A program made the translations under genes and the position numbers. DNA of 64,000 nt from Aurantiochytrium sp. KH105. Taxonomy: Eukaryota; Sar; Bigyra; Thraustochytrida; Thraustochytriidae. The stretch lies in NCBI GenBank assembly GCA_003116975.1, contig BGKB01000083.1:6603-70602 (forward strand). Reading direction: 5' to 3'. The notes beneath the pieces are model-generated. The model did no database searches. It was not told the DNA's origin and was given only the letters and a program-made list of their open reading frames with translations. This document shows, piece after piece, positions 52,536 through 61,655 of this stretch (its first letter is position 1; every line of letters begins with the position of its first letter).

Positions 52536-53246
52536 TCTGTGGTGCGCCTTTATTTCCGTTTCCCTCCAAAGGGCTCCATGCCTCTACTCCATTCCTATTC
52601 CGTTTTCCGCTGACACAATCGGTGAATATGTTATCTTTCGTTGTTTTATCTTTGTTTGTTTGCTCTGTAAATGTCAGTGATAGCCTTCTACGTCAGCCAT
52701 GCGATCTCTCAGGTGCACAGTGCTTTGCTGTATGGCTCCACATAGAAGAAAGGATATTGCTCGTGTTTCTTCTGATTCCTAGGAAAAATGCATCATTTTG
52801 GCGCCACTTGCCAGAAGTTCCGACACATTTCTAATCTCTTCCAAGCAAGCGATGGAGAGAAAATAGAAAGAGGATATAGCCCGTTCTAGTACCTTCACAG
52901 AGAATCGACAAGAGTACCGTAGAAAAAAAAAGCCTATCGACCGCATATTTCTGGCCACGAAGAAGAGCGTGAGCACAAACAAGCAGGCTTGCCTTCGTTA
53001 CGCGTTTTTCACCCCCTGCCTCTTCTAAAAAAGAAGACGTTCGTTTGAAGCTATAAAGGCAAGCAGCCTCGAGCAAGAGCGAGGGAGAGAAAGAGAGAGA
53101 GAGCAGCCCCATTTTCTTTCTCATTGCTTCCACATTGATGCCATATGCCTTACTATCTCGCTTTTGCGTGCGCTGTTGTTTTTCTGGCTCACAAATGTGC
53201 AAAGATTCGCGTCGCACATGCATTTTAGATGGGGTGGGAAAGAAAA
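52536..53246. other. Convergent 3' region
   Basis: AT-rich 3' flanks of the GYSWE and SmB genes, with a GAGA run at about 53085-53102. No gene is seen. Confidence 0.6.
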
Positions 53247-53771
53247 TCACTTGCGCGGTGGAGGCATCATGTTGCCTCCCGGGGGCATCATGCCCGGCGG
53301 CATCATGCCTGGAGGCGGCATCATGCCTGGTGGCGGCATCATACCGCCCGGCGCCATAGCTCCAGGCGGTGGCATGCCCTGGCCACGGCCCCCAAATTGC
53401 ATTGGTTGTGCGTGCGCTGCAGTCACAGCCTGCGGTAGGAGAACTCCACGGCCCGCGGCCACAGCACGACCTGCTCCTGGTGCAAGCGACGTCTTGAGGT
53501 CCTGTTGCGGAGGCGCCTCCACCTGCACGCTGACGACGTTCTCGCCACGCAACAGGACAAGGCCGAGCGTGCGTTTTTCCTCACGCTCCTCGAGCATTTT
53601 GCTGCCGCGCTTCTTTTTGATCTTGCGATGCTCTTCGCACTCTGCCAGGACCAAGTTCATATGCTTGTCAAAGGCCAAAAAGGTCCCCACCAGCTGCCTC
53701 CCGTCCGTCAGCGTCGCGCGCATCCTCCAGTTGATAAACTGCAGCATCTTGCTGCTCTTGATCATGCTCAT
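53247..53771 (-). CDS. SNRPB: Sm core protein B (SmB/B')
   Basis: The 174-residue protein is one of seven Sm subunits that ring the U1, U2, U4 and U5 snRNAs. The Sm fold is at residues 5-85: [57 protein letters not shown]. The C-terminal part is Pro/Gly/Met-rich, with a near-repeat of PPPGMMPP and PPGMMPPG encoded by a 15-18-bp tandem repeat near 53280-53345. Animal SmB has Arg where this tail has the second Met. The start is the Met of MSMIKSSKM, which aligns with the family. Confidence 0.94.
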   Translation of the reverse strand: MSMIKSSKMLQFINWRMRATLTDGRQLVGTFLAFDKHMNLVLAECEEHRKIKKKRGSKMLEEREEKRTLGLVLLRGENVVSVQVEAPPQQDLKTSLAPGAGRAVAAGRGVLLPQAVTAAHAQPMQFGGRGQGMPPPGAMAPGGMMPPPGMMPPPGMMPPGMMPPGGNMMPPPRK

Positions 53772-53917
53772 GGTGGCTACCGCCGCTCTCTACCGCTGCA
53801 CCGCCCGTGCGCCTCTCGCGACCGCTGAGTCGCCACGCCCGCTGCAAGTGCTCTGCCTTGCGCTGCGCGCCCTTCGCCCGCGCACCAGCCGCCGCAGCCG
53901 CGTTTCGACCTTTGCTC

Positions 53918-54331
53918 GCAACGAAGCCACTCACCATCAAGTTACTCACTCACTCACTCCCATTGTATGGGCCCCGAAAGCGACCGAAAGACAAAATAAA
54001 AGGGGAAGGAGGTCAAAGCCAATCTCTCAAGTTGTTTATTGGGTTTGGATCTTCAAAATTTCACTCTTTTCTCTGCTTGTCGTAGCTCTTGTGGCGTGCT
54101 CTTTCAACCCGAACTTCATACCATGATACAAGCAGCGACGAAGCCGTTCACCATCAAGTCACTCCCATTCATCTTACGGATACCGAACAGGCCCACAAAA
54201 AAATAAAAAATGGAAAGTCAAAGCCAATCTTTGTTTGCTTTGCTTCTTGGGTTTGAATCTTCAAAAACTCACTCTTTTCTCTCCTTGTTGTTGCTCCTGT
54301 GGAGCGTTCTTTGAAATCCCGGATCTCATGC
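53918..54331. repeat. Direct duplication of a ~200-bp segment
   Basis: Copy 1 (53918-54124) and copy 2 (54135-54331) both open GC(A/G)ACGAAGCC and TCACCATCAAGT. They share GTCAAAGCCAATCT, then TTGGGTTTG and TCTTCAAAA, and CACTCTTTTCTCT. The copies have small indels and about one change in five in the unshared parts. They fill the gap between the LRR gene's 3' end and the SmB start. No other gene lies in 53772-54398. Confidence 0.88.
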
Positions 54332-54398
54332 CCTAATCATCTTCTTTGGCCCCTCGCCACCTTGCTCCAGTCCAAAATACAAAACAAAATGATCTTTC

Positions 54399-57344
54399 TC
54401 AGGCCCACAAATAAGCTGCACGTGCATCAAGTCGAAAGGGATCGGGCCCAGCAAGGTTGATGGGAACCGTGTCGCTCGCGTCCTCCTCGTCCATATCGTC
54501 GTCATTGCCAACTTGTGCAGAGACGTGCAAAAGTCGAGTATAGGTGGAGCGCAAGGTCAAGAGCTGGCGTGTGCGCATCCGCTGCAGAACGTGAGCTGGA
54601 AAACGAACCCACAAAGAAAGCGTGTCACCCACGAAAACGTCCAACGTGCGAAGACTGACGCGATAGTGCGCATAACTCATATCCTCCACGTCTTGACCAG
54701 CAGGGAGTCTCGCCGAGTCTTCATCACCAGAGAGCGCCGTGCTTGCAGTACCATTTTTGGTAATGCGCCACTGCACCCCAACAGTGCCTCCGTTTGGCGC
54801 ACGACGGTCACGCAGAGGCTCGCCAGAACCCACTTTTTCGATGCGCATATCCCATGCCAGCTGTAATTCGCCGCCGCGCACGCCTGCATGCACGTAGAAA
54901 TCGTGGACCCGCAGAAAAGCATTGGCCGCGTTACGACCATCAATGAGTACCGAAGACTCGAGCTCCCAGCTCCGATCCTGAAGCAAGCGGATGCATCGAC
55001 CCGTCTCTTCCGTCGAGTCCGTCTTTTCTTCGTCTCTGGCAGATTCGCCTTTCGCTTCCGTGAGACGAGCATCCGCACCTTCGACCGTCGCTTGAACAGA
55101 GAGACTCTGGACATAACACCCTTTCCAAGAACTGATTCCCTCGGCCGGCTCGGGCCGAACCTCGAGAATGAGCTTGTCGCCGCTTTGCCATTCAACTGTA
55201 TCAACCTCGTAGCGCATCCAGGACCGTTGACGCTCCCCGCGCTTTTTCGCAGCGACGAGCCGCCCGCATGCATGACCGTCACCGGCACAACAGACCTCAG
55301 TGCATGGATCTCCGACAGCCTGAACGCGGCGCTCGCGCATCACGCGCCACTCAAGAGGAGGGTCGGTCTCCCACACAACGCGAAGAGACCGAACTGTGCC
55401 GAGACCCGGAGGCAGGGAAAAGGTGCACAAGTCGACCGATGCTGCCGTTGGCGACGCAAGCAGCTGTGCTAGTTGCGTTTGTTCTGACATGGCATAAAGC
55501 TCGATCGTTCCACTCGAACGATTTACCTTATCGTCCAGAACCCTCGTTTCATATCGCGCGTCGGTTCGGTCATGACGCAGCGCCTCAAGCAACCGTCTTT
55601 TGATGCCCACAGAGAAGAGCAAATGCTCTGACGGACCCAGTGAAACAAGACTTGGAGTTTCTTTGACGGCCTTGCACAGCACTTCAGCTCCTCGCTGCGT
55701 GGTCTCGAGGTCGGCCCTGTAGAACTTGTTGCGTGCCAAATTGAGTTCGTTTATTGGAGCCTCCGTCTCCGTTAGCGCGCGCGCCAAGCGGCCTGCGCAC
55801 GCATCCGTGAGCTCGTTTGCGGCAAGGTTAACACGTTTGAGCGTAAAGCTTGACGCAATTGCTTTGGCGAGCCATGAGGCACCAAGCGCGCCGATGCCGT
55901 TCATGCGCAGCACAAGTTCTTCGAGCAAATGAAAGCTTTCGCGCGAGGCTTCTCGGAGCTTTGATTGATATCGGGAAGCATGAACGTCGGCCCCGCGCAT
56001 CAGCGCGTCTGCGCGAATCATCGCCTTGGACAAAATCACGGCACCGTGCGAACCGATAAAGGCCATGCTGAGATCCAGAACGCGCAAATACGCCTTGGAG
56101 ACTCCCTCCGAGGCAAGAGCTACAAGAGCTGCCTTGGGCAAAGAGCGCTGCACAAGACCCAAGGCGGTGATGCTACAGTGCGCAGACATGATGCGGGAAA
56201 CAAAGGTTGCCGTGCTCCCTCGCTTTGTCATAGACGCGCGATCGTTTCTTGGATCTCGCAAGGAAATCACCAGCCGCGAAAGCACATTTCGTGCCTCGCC
56301 AAAGAGCTCGCCAAGAACTTTGCCGGCCGCAGGGTCTTCGGCAAAGAGGTTCTCGCTCAGATCGAGCGACTTGAGTGTCTCGTTGCGAAGCAATGCTCTT
56401 CCCACGGTCTGTGCACCGGCGAGCCGGAGACGATTGTCGCGAAGGGAAAGCTCCTCGAGTCCGGAGCCCCGCTGCGCCAAAATTTGGGCCACGAGCCCCG
56501 CACAGCTGTCCGCGAGAGCATTGCTACTCAGATCAAGCACACGGAGATGAGGAAGATGCACGAGGGCCTTGCCAAGCTGCGCGAGCATGGGATCATTCAC
56601 TCCTTGGCCATTGAGGTGCAAACTCGCCAGATTGCCAAGAGATTCTGTGTCGCTGAGATCGAGCTTGCGTCCAGCAGTGTCTGTGTATGTCCCCAGCGTG
56701 AAGTCAGCTTCCCCATCAGATGTGTCTTCATCGTCCCAGCTCTCCGTGCTTTCCTCAGAGTCGTCGCCGAGATCATTAGCCTCTTTTTCTCGCAAATGAC
56801 GCGGTTTCGAGGACCCTTTATATTCTCTCGACCGTCGGGTGGTCTTTTGTTCAACATTTCCGTCCCGATTCTCAAGGGTGCTACGCAGTACTTGTAATTC
56901 GCGTTCCTTTTCTTGCAGCTGCATTTCCATTAGCTGGCGTTCTTTCTCTACAATTGCTTGCACCTCTGCGAGGAGTTCAGGACTCTCAAGTGTGGTTTTC
57001 AAGTGTAAACCCTCTGCTTGGTTTTCGCTTTGATCTTCGGTAACTCTGCGAGGACTTGGTTGCTCGTGAAGTCTCGAGGCAAGGCTATTCGGCGAGCCTC
57101 GACGAGCCACACGAGGCGACGAACTAGCTTGCTGTTTCGTACCAGGTCTTGCGGAGACACCTTGGTTTTTTTGCTCGTGTCTTTTAGCGCTCTCTCGAAG
57201 ACGCGCCGCGGCTGCTGACAACGGACTGAGGTCGCCATCGTTGTGCACGCTCTCAGTCGCGCGATCGCCATGGCCTTTGGTCCTTGATTTTGCGCTCCGT
57301 GGTCGTGAGCCCGCAACACGGCGTCTCGTGGGAGGTCGCATCAT
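54399..57344 (-). CDS. Leucine-rich-repeat protein with C-terminal beta domain
   Basis: The 981-residue protein has a basic, disordered first 120 residues, a coiled coil at about 125-175 (EVQAIVEKERQLMEMQLQEK), and ribonuclease-inhibitor-type LRRs from about 235 to 575 (LPHLRVLDLSSNALADSCAG, LEELSLRDNRLRLAGAQTVG, LKSLDLSENLF). The last 330 residues contain beta-rich segments with Trp and Arg (RSLRVVWETDPPLEWRVMRE, SGDKLILEVRPEP, ELQLAWDMRIEKVGSGEP, VGVQWRITKNGTA) that look like two related F-box-associated or galactose-binding-like sandwiches; I cannot name the family. LRRs of this class bind proteins. The start at Met 57344 follows a purine-rich leader, and an in-frame Met at 57482 is possible. 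Confidence 0.83.
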   Translation of the reverse strand: MMRPPTRRRVAGSRPRSAKSRTKGHGDRATESVHNDGDLSPLSAAAARLRESAKRHEQKNQGVSARPGTKQQASSSPRVARRGSPNSLASRLHEQPSPRRVTEDQSENQAEGLHLKTTLESPELLAEVQAIVEKERQLMEMQLQEKERELQVLRSTLENRDGNVEQKTTRRSREYKGSSKPRHLREKEANDLGDDSEESTESWDDEDTSDGEADFTLGTYTDTAGRKLDLSDTESLGNLASLHLNGQGVNDPMLAQLGKALVHLPHLRVLDLSSNALADSCAGLVAQILAQRGSGLEELSLRDNRLRLAGAQTVGRALLRNETLKSLDLSENLFAEDPAAGKVLGELFGEARNVLSRLVISLRDPRNDRASMTKRGSTATFVSRIMSAHCSITALGLVQRSLPKAALVALASEGVSKAYLRVLDLSMAFIGSHGAVILSKAMIRADALMRGADVHASRYQSKLREASRESFHLLEELVLRMNGIGALGASWLAKAIASSFTLKRVNLAANELTDACAGRLARALTETEAPINELNLARNKFYRADLETTQRGAEVLCKAVKETPSLVSLGPSEHLLFSVGIKRRLLEALRHDRTDARYETRVLDDKVNRSSGTIELYAMSEQTQLAQLLASPTAASVDLCTFSLPPGLGTVRSLRVVWETDPPLEWRVMRERRVQAVGDPCTEVCCAGDGHACGRLVAAKKRGERQRSWMRYEVDTVEWQSGDKLILEVRPEPAEGISSWKGCYVQSLSVQATVEGADARLTEAKGESARDEEKTDSTEETGRCIRLLQDRSWELESSVLIDGRNAANAFLRVHDFYVHAGVRGGELQLAWDMRIEKVGSGEPLRDRRAPNGGTVGVQWRITKNGTASTALSGDEDSARLPAGQDVEDMSYAHYRVSLRTLDVFVGDTLSLWVRFPAHVLQRMRTRQLLTLRSTYTRLLHVSAQVGNDDDMDEEDASDTVPINLAGPDPFRLDARAAYLWA

Positions 57345-57877
57345 CTTCTCCTTTGCTGCCAGCTCGCTCTCTCTGGCCTTTCTTTGACGTTGCGCACTGC
57401 AGATTGAATGAATGCTTGTCCGTGTCACCCAGTCCTCGTGCGCATAGCAATCTTGCTGCCTGTGCGCGCTAGCTGCACGCAAGAAGCTGCCAAACTTGGT
57501 GCGCGGGATTGTTTGTCAAGATGGACAACTAGTAGAAGAAAGTGGCTCAACGGCCCGCAAGACCAATATTGGATAGACAGAAGGTATCCCGCCATCGAAG
57601 ACGAAGAGGAAAGAGAAGAACGAGCCTAGCCCAGGGTTACCTTGACCGTTCTGTCCGTCAGGCTTTTCTACAGGTCCTTTTTAAAAGAGAATGCTAGGGA
57701 GAGAGAGAGAGAGAGGAAAGAGAGTCAACCGAAAGACTTGTATCCAGATGATAGCTACAAATCATTTGCGGTGATTTCTGCCTTTCGTCAGAAAAAAAAA
57801 AAAAAAAAGGCCTACGGGACGATACGGAAGTGAAATTCATGAGAATAAAGCATGGGTAGGCTGGCTAACTACTACTA
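57345..57877. other. Intergenic region
   Basis: Upstream of the LRR gene and downstream of the TTD14-like gene. It has a GA run at about 57697-57723 and a run of 17 A at 57792-57808. No gene is seen. Confidence 0.6.
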
Positions 57878-58816
57878 CTACATGGACCGAGAAGAAGCCG
57901 CAGCGGCAGCGGCGGCAATCTGCTGGAGCTCGGCATCGAGCACCTCCTTGAGATGCTCGTACACGCGCGCGAGCTTGGCGTCAAAGTTTTGAGCATTATC
58001 AATGACACGCTGGTGCGGATGGCCGCGGTAGCTATCCAGCACAGCCGAATCAAGACGACGCGCCTCTTCGAGTTCATCCTCGGTTGCGTCCGGATGTTTG
58101 TCCAAGTAAAAGGCTTCCGCACCGTCAGCAGCTGTGACAAGGTGCAAGATGAGATCGTACCTGTCAAGCACAGACAACAGGCCGTTGCGCACCCACGAGT
58201 TGACATTGAGTACGCGACCCCAGAGCTCCGGGGGCAGAAAGGCGGCCACGTCTGGCAACGCGCGGTCATAAAGAATGATCGAGGGTAGCCTCGAGGAACG
58301 TGCAATGTCCGTGAAGCTGTGCTCCATCTGCAACTGGAGTTCTAAAAGACGCGATTCAAAGGTGACGAGAGCATCTACGTCGCCGTCCTGACCGGGATAC
58401 ACACAGCCGCCGTTCATGAGCAGCGTCGGAACCTCGGGTACCGTGTACACATTCCACCCATCTTTGTGCAGCTCGGCCGCAAGGAACTCAATCGAGGACG
58501 CCTTGCCTGCGCACTGGCCTCCCGTGATGACCACCTGAAAGACGGGTGTTTCATTGGGTGCGAAGGGAGCGCTATCGCCGGCGAGTTTGTTCTGTAGAAC
58601 CACCTGGCTCTTCTCCCTTGCGCTGGCGTCCAGGTGGTGCCAGGCAGACCACTTGGAGATCTTCCTGCGACGACTCTCTCGCACAATCACATACACGCTC
58701 CGTGCCAGCGCCACGGCCGACAGACCTGCGGCACACGCCGCGACGCCCACCGCAAAGGCGTGCCTCTCCTCGCGGCCATACTCGGGCACTCTCGCCGCCC
58801 ATTCCATGAACGCCAT
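57878..58816 (-). CDS. TTD14-like P-loop NTPase with N-terminal membrane anchor
   Basis: The 312-residue protein resembles the AAA_28/TTD14 group of nucleotide-binding proteins: FQVVITGGQCAGKASSIEFL near residue 100, TVPEVPTLLMNGGCVYPGQ, LYDRALPDVAAFLPPELW, and RYDLILHLVTAADGAEAFY. In flies TTD14 binds GTP and phosphoinositide and moves TRP channels. The Walker A reads GGQCAGKA: Lys105 is kept, but the usual Thr or Ser after it is Ala106. Residues about 20-45 form one hydrophobic helix followed by RRRK, so the protein is probably anchored with its NTPase in the cytosol. The start at Met 58816 is chosen because upstream in-frame sequence (to 59281) is Gly/Arg/Ala-rich GC leader. Confidence 0.82.
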   Translation of the reverse strand: MAFMEWAARVPEYGREERHAFAVGVAACAAGLSAVALARSVYVIVRESRRRKISKWSAWHHLDASAREKSQVVLQNKLAGDSAPFAPNETPVFQVVITGGQCAGKASSIEFLAAELHKDGWNVYTVPEVPTLLMNGGCVYPGQDGDVDALVTFESRLLELQLQMEHSFTDIARSSRLPSIILYDRALPDVAAFLPPELWGRVLNVNSWVRNGLLSVLDRYDLILHLVTAADGAEAFYLDKHPDATEDELEEARRLDSAVLDSYRGHPHQRVIDNAQNFDAKLARVYEHLKEVLDAELQQIAAAAAAASSRSM

Positions 58817-59891
58817 CACCTCCTCCGGCCGCTGGGCCCCGCCCGCGCAGAGCCGAGGGGGGGCGGGGGACGGGGCCTCCGCGCGACCCGCTCTGCCGCG
58901 CCCTCGCCGCTGCCGGCCCTCCTCCTCGCGCGCCGCGCCGCCAGCTGCAGAAGCTGCTCCCTGCCCGCGCTGCCCGGGCTCGCTCGCGGTATGCCGCTCT
59001 GCCTGGCCTCGAGACCGCCTTGTAGGCCCCGCTACTACCCCACTACCTGGCCGGCACGCTTGCTGTGCGCGGGCGCAGCGACGTGCGGACGCCGAACCCG
59101 CCCCAGCGCCCCGGCCAGCGACGCCTCGCTCTGACCCCGACCTGACTGGCGGCCAGCGAGCGAGCCGCGTGCCGCATGGAGCGCGGGTTCGGGCGCGAAA
59201 AGGAGAAGAAAGGAGTTCTGTTCGCATAAATCGTCCCGGTTCTTGCGCGAGATCATTGTGGTGCGATCGTGAAAAAAGCACGGATTATTCACAATACAGC
59301 ACAGCACAGCACAACACAGCCAGCACCGTGGCAGCATGCAAGCGCATCCTAGCTGCACTGCAACTGAAAAGGGCCAGCCCTGATCTGATCTGCTTCCCCG
59401 TGTTCACGAGCATGCGGCTCTCGTGCCTCCGCGAGGATGTTTTTCATGCAAATTTCGAGCTCTCGTCTCTGGGCAGCGCCGCGCCAGAAGCAAAGGCGTG
59501 GCATTGGCTTTCAGAACATCGGTCCAGTCTCTGATCGCCGGAGCGCACACCAAGTCGCGTCGGCGTTGCAGTGCAAGTTGCAGCAGCAGCAGCACCAGCA
59601 GCACCAGCAGCACCAGCAGCACCAGCAGCACCAGCAGCACCAGCAGCACCAGCAGCACCAGCAGCACCAGCAGCACCAGCAGCAGATGCGGCCAAAATGA
59701 ACTGTGCACGGGCCAGGGCCGATCTTTCGCCCGGTTTATGGCCGAGAGAGCGCCGCCTTGAAAAGATCCGCTTCCGCTCGTTGTCACACATCTCTGACTG
59801 ACAGTGACAACACTTGGTCAAAGCCAAACCAAGCAGATCCGCAAAGCGAGCGACGGCGAGAGCGAGCGAGAACAAGGAGGAGCAAGGGAGA
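58817..59891. other. Divergent intergenic region
   Basis: Upstream sequence of the TTD14-like and aldose epimerase genes. GC-rich on the left, with an ACAGC repeat at about 59294-59325 and a CAG/CAC repeat at 59581-59685. Ser/Ala-type frames of up to 326 codons here follow base composition. No gene. Confidence 0.55.
59581..59685 (+). repeat. CAGCAGCAC nonamer repeat, about 11 copies
   Basis: A very regular CAG/CAC trinucleotide tract about 200 bases upstream of the aldose epimerase start. Probably untranslated and likely length-variable. Confidence 0.95.
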
Positions 59892-61049
59892 ATGAGCGTC
59901 AAGGTGAGCGAGCTCGACATGCGGTGCGACGCCGGGGAGCCGCCGGTGGCGCCCGCGCGACCGCCGGGAAAGCCGGAAAAGGTGACCATCGAGAACGGTC
60001 TGGGCCTCGTCGTGGAGATGGCCACCTTTGGGGCCACGCTGCTCTCAGTCAAGCTGGATGGCGTCGAACTCATCGTGCGCATCGACCGCGAGGTGCTCCC
60101 ATGCAGATACGGAACCTACGGCGGCGCCACCATTGGCCGCTACGCCAACAGAATCGCCAAGGCAAGCTTTGACCTCAATGGCAAAACCTATGATCTCGAG
60201 GCCAACAACGGACCGAACTCGTTGCACGGCGGCGTCTTCGGCTTCCATCGACGCGTCTGGAACATTTCCGAGGTCATTGAGTCCGACGAGGAAATCGGCC
60301 TTTGCATGGAGTACCTCTCGTCCGATGGCGAAGACGGCTTCCCCGGCAAACTTCTCGCCAAAGCGCGCTACTCGCTCAGTCGCAAGTCCAACGAGCTTCG
60401 TACTGTCTTTTCGGCCGAGCTCGACGCCGAAGAAAAGCAAGAGACCATTGTCAACATGTGCAATCACGTGTACTGGAACCTTTCCGGTAAGACCACTCAT
60501 ACCATCACGGATCATGCGCTTCAGATGCATTGTCCTTCCTACATTCCCGTCGATGACACGCTTATCCCGGTGTCAAAGATCGAATCTGTTAGGGATACTC
60601 CCTTTGAGTTCCGCGAAAAGCCACATCGTATCGGGGACCGTCTCAAGCAAGTAGGGGAAGGCGCGAACTTTGGTTATGATCACTGTCTCTGTTTCATGGC
60701 CCCTGATGGTGACACTGAGGTGGAGGCCGCAGTTGTACCGACCATCAAGCGCAATCTTGGCGCCGATTTCCAAGACACCGAGCTCAAAGTCTTGCTCACA
60801 CTTTCCGATCCGACCGACTCGGGCCGTTCCATGACAATGGCCACCACGCAACCCGGTGTACAAGTCTACACAGCAAACTTTATGCCTGATGAGCATCAGC
60901 ATACAGGGGTTGCGCTTGAGACGGAAAATCTTCCAGACGCTGTGAACCAGCGTCACAAGAATGCACGCTTTCCTTCGCCAGTCTTGAGTCCGGGCGAAAA
61001 ATACATGCAGGCCACCACCTATGAGTTCTCATCCAATCCCAAGGCCTAA
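59892..61049 (+). CDS. Aldose 1-epimerase (mutarotase)
   Basis: The 385-residue enzyme interconverts alpha and beta forms of glucose or galactose in the cytosol (GalM family). Expected active-site residues are present: His112 in NSLHGGVFGFHRRVW, His192 in MCNHVYWNLSG and Glu343 in GVALETENLPDAVN. The strand GTYGGATIGRYANRIAKASF matches the GGPVVGRYANRI-type motif of the family. The Met at 59892 follows a GAG/CAAG-rich leader. An in-frame Met 26 codons upstream falls within that leader and is less likely. No signal peptide. The gene is complete. Confidence 0.93.
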   Translation: MSVKVSELDMRCDAGEPPVAPARPPGKPEKVTIENGLGLVVEMATFGATLLSVKLDGVELIVRIDREVLPCRYGTYGGATIGRYANRIAKASFDLNGKTYDLEANNGPNSLHGGVFGFHRRVWNISEVIESDEEIGLCMEYLSSDGEDGFPGKLLAKARYSLSRKSNELRTVFSAELDAEEKQETIVNMCNHVYWNLSGKTTHTITDHALQMHCPSYIPVDDTLIPVSKIESVRDTPFEFREKPHRIGDRLKQVGEGANFGYDHCLCFMAPDGDTEVEAAVVPTIKRNLGADFQDTELKVLLTLSDPTDSGRSMTMATTQPGVQVYTANFMPDEHQHTGVALETENLPDAVNQRHKNARFPSPVLSPGEKYMQATTYEFSSNPKA

Positions 61050-61655
61050 GTGGGAAACAGAAAGAAAGAAAGTGGGGAAGGGGTGAGTTCAAGATTTTGC
61101 TTCTTATTTCAAAGCGGTAACCTAAGTTATGCGTGCAATGATTTTGCTCACGCTATTGGCCCATTCAATCTATCCTCCGAAAATCTTTCTTCTTGTTGTC
61201 TGCGTTGCTGTCACGGCCAGATCTTACCAGCAAATCCAAAATAGAATCCAGCTTGCTCGAGAGTCGTACCTGCCCGTGAACTGCGCGGTGCGTGCTCGCG
61301 TTCTCACGCCAAGGCCTCCGCTAAACACCATAAGATTAGCCTACATCTTGACAAAAAGATCGCCTCACTCCCTGTTTGTGGTGGTTGGGCGCCGCTAGCT
61401 GGTCGCTCTCATCAATCAACAAAACCCAGTTGGCCTCGCGCAAGGCGAGCTCGCGACGCCAACGCTAGCGCGCAAGGGGGCGCAGCCTGCGCCACCAACC
61501 GCGCGCCGCGCTCGCTTTTGCGTGTGTGCGTGCGTGCGCGCGCTGCACTTGTGTGCCCTGCGCGCCACTCGCGGGATCGAATCAGATCGAGCAGAGCCAA
61601 CCGCCCGCATCGCGCGAACGTCAAGCCGCGGCCCCGCGCGGCGCAGAGGGCCGCC
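61050..61655. other. Intergenic region before the gp210 gene
   Basis: AT-rich 3' flank of the epimerase gene on the left and GC-rich promoter and leader of the gp210 gene on the right. No gene or ordered repeat is seen. Confidence 0.6.
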
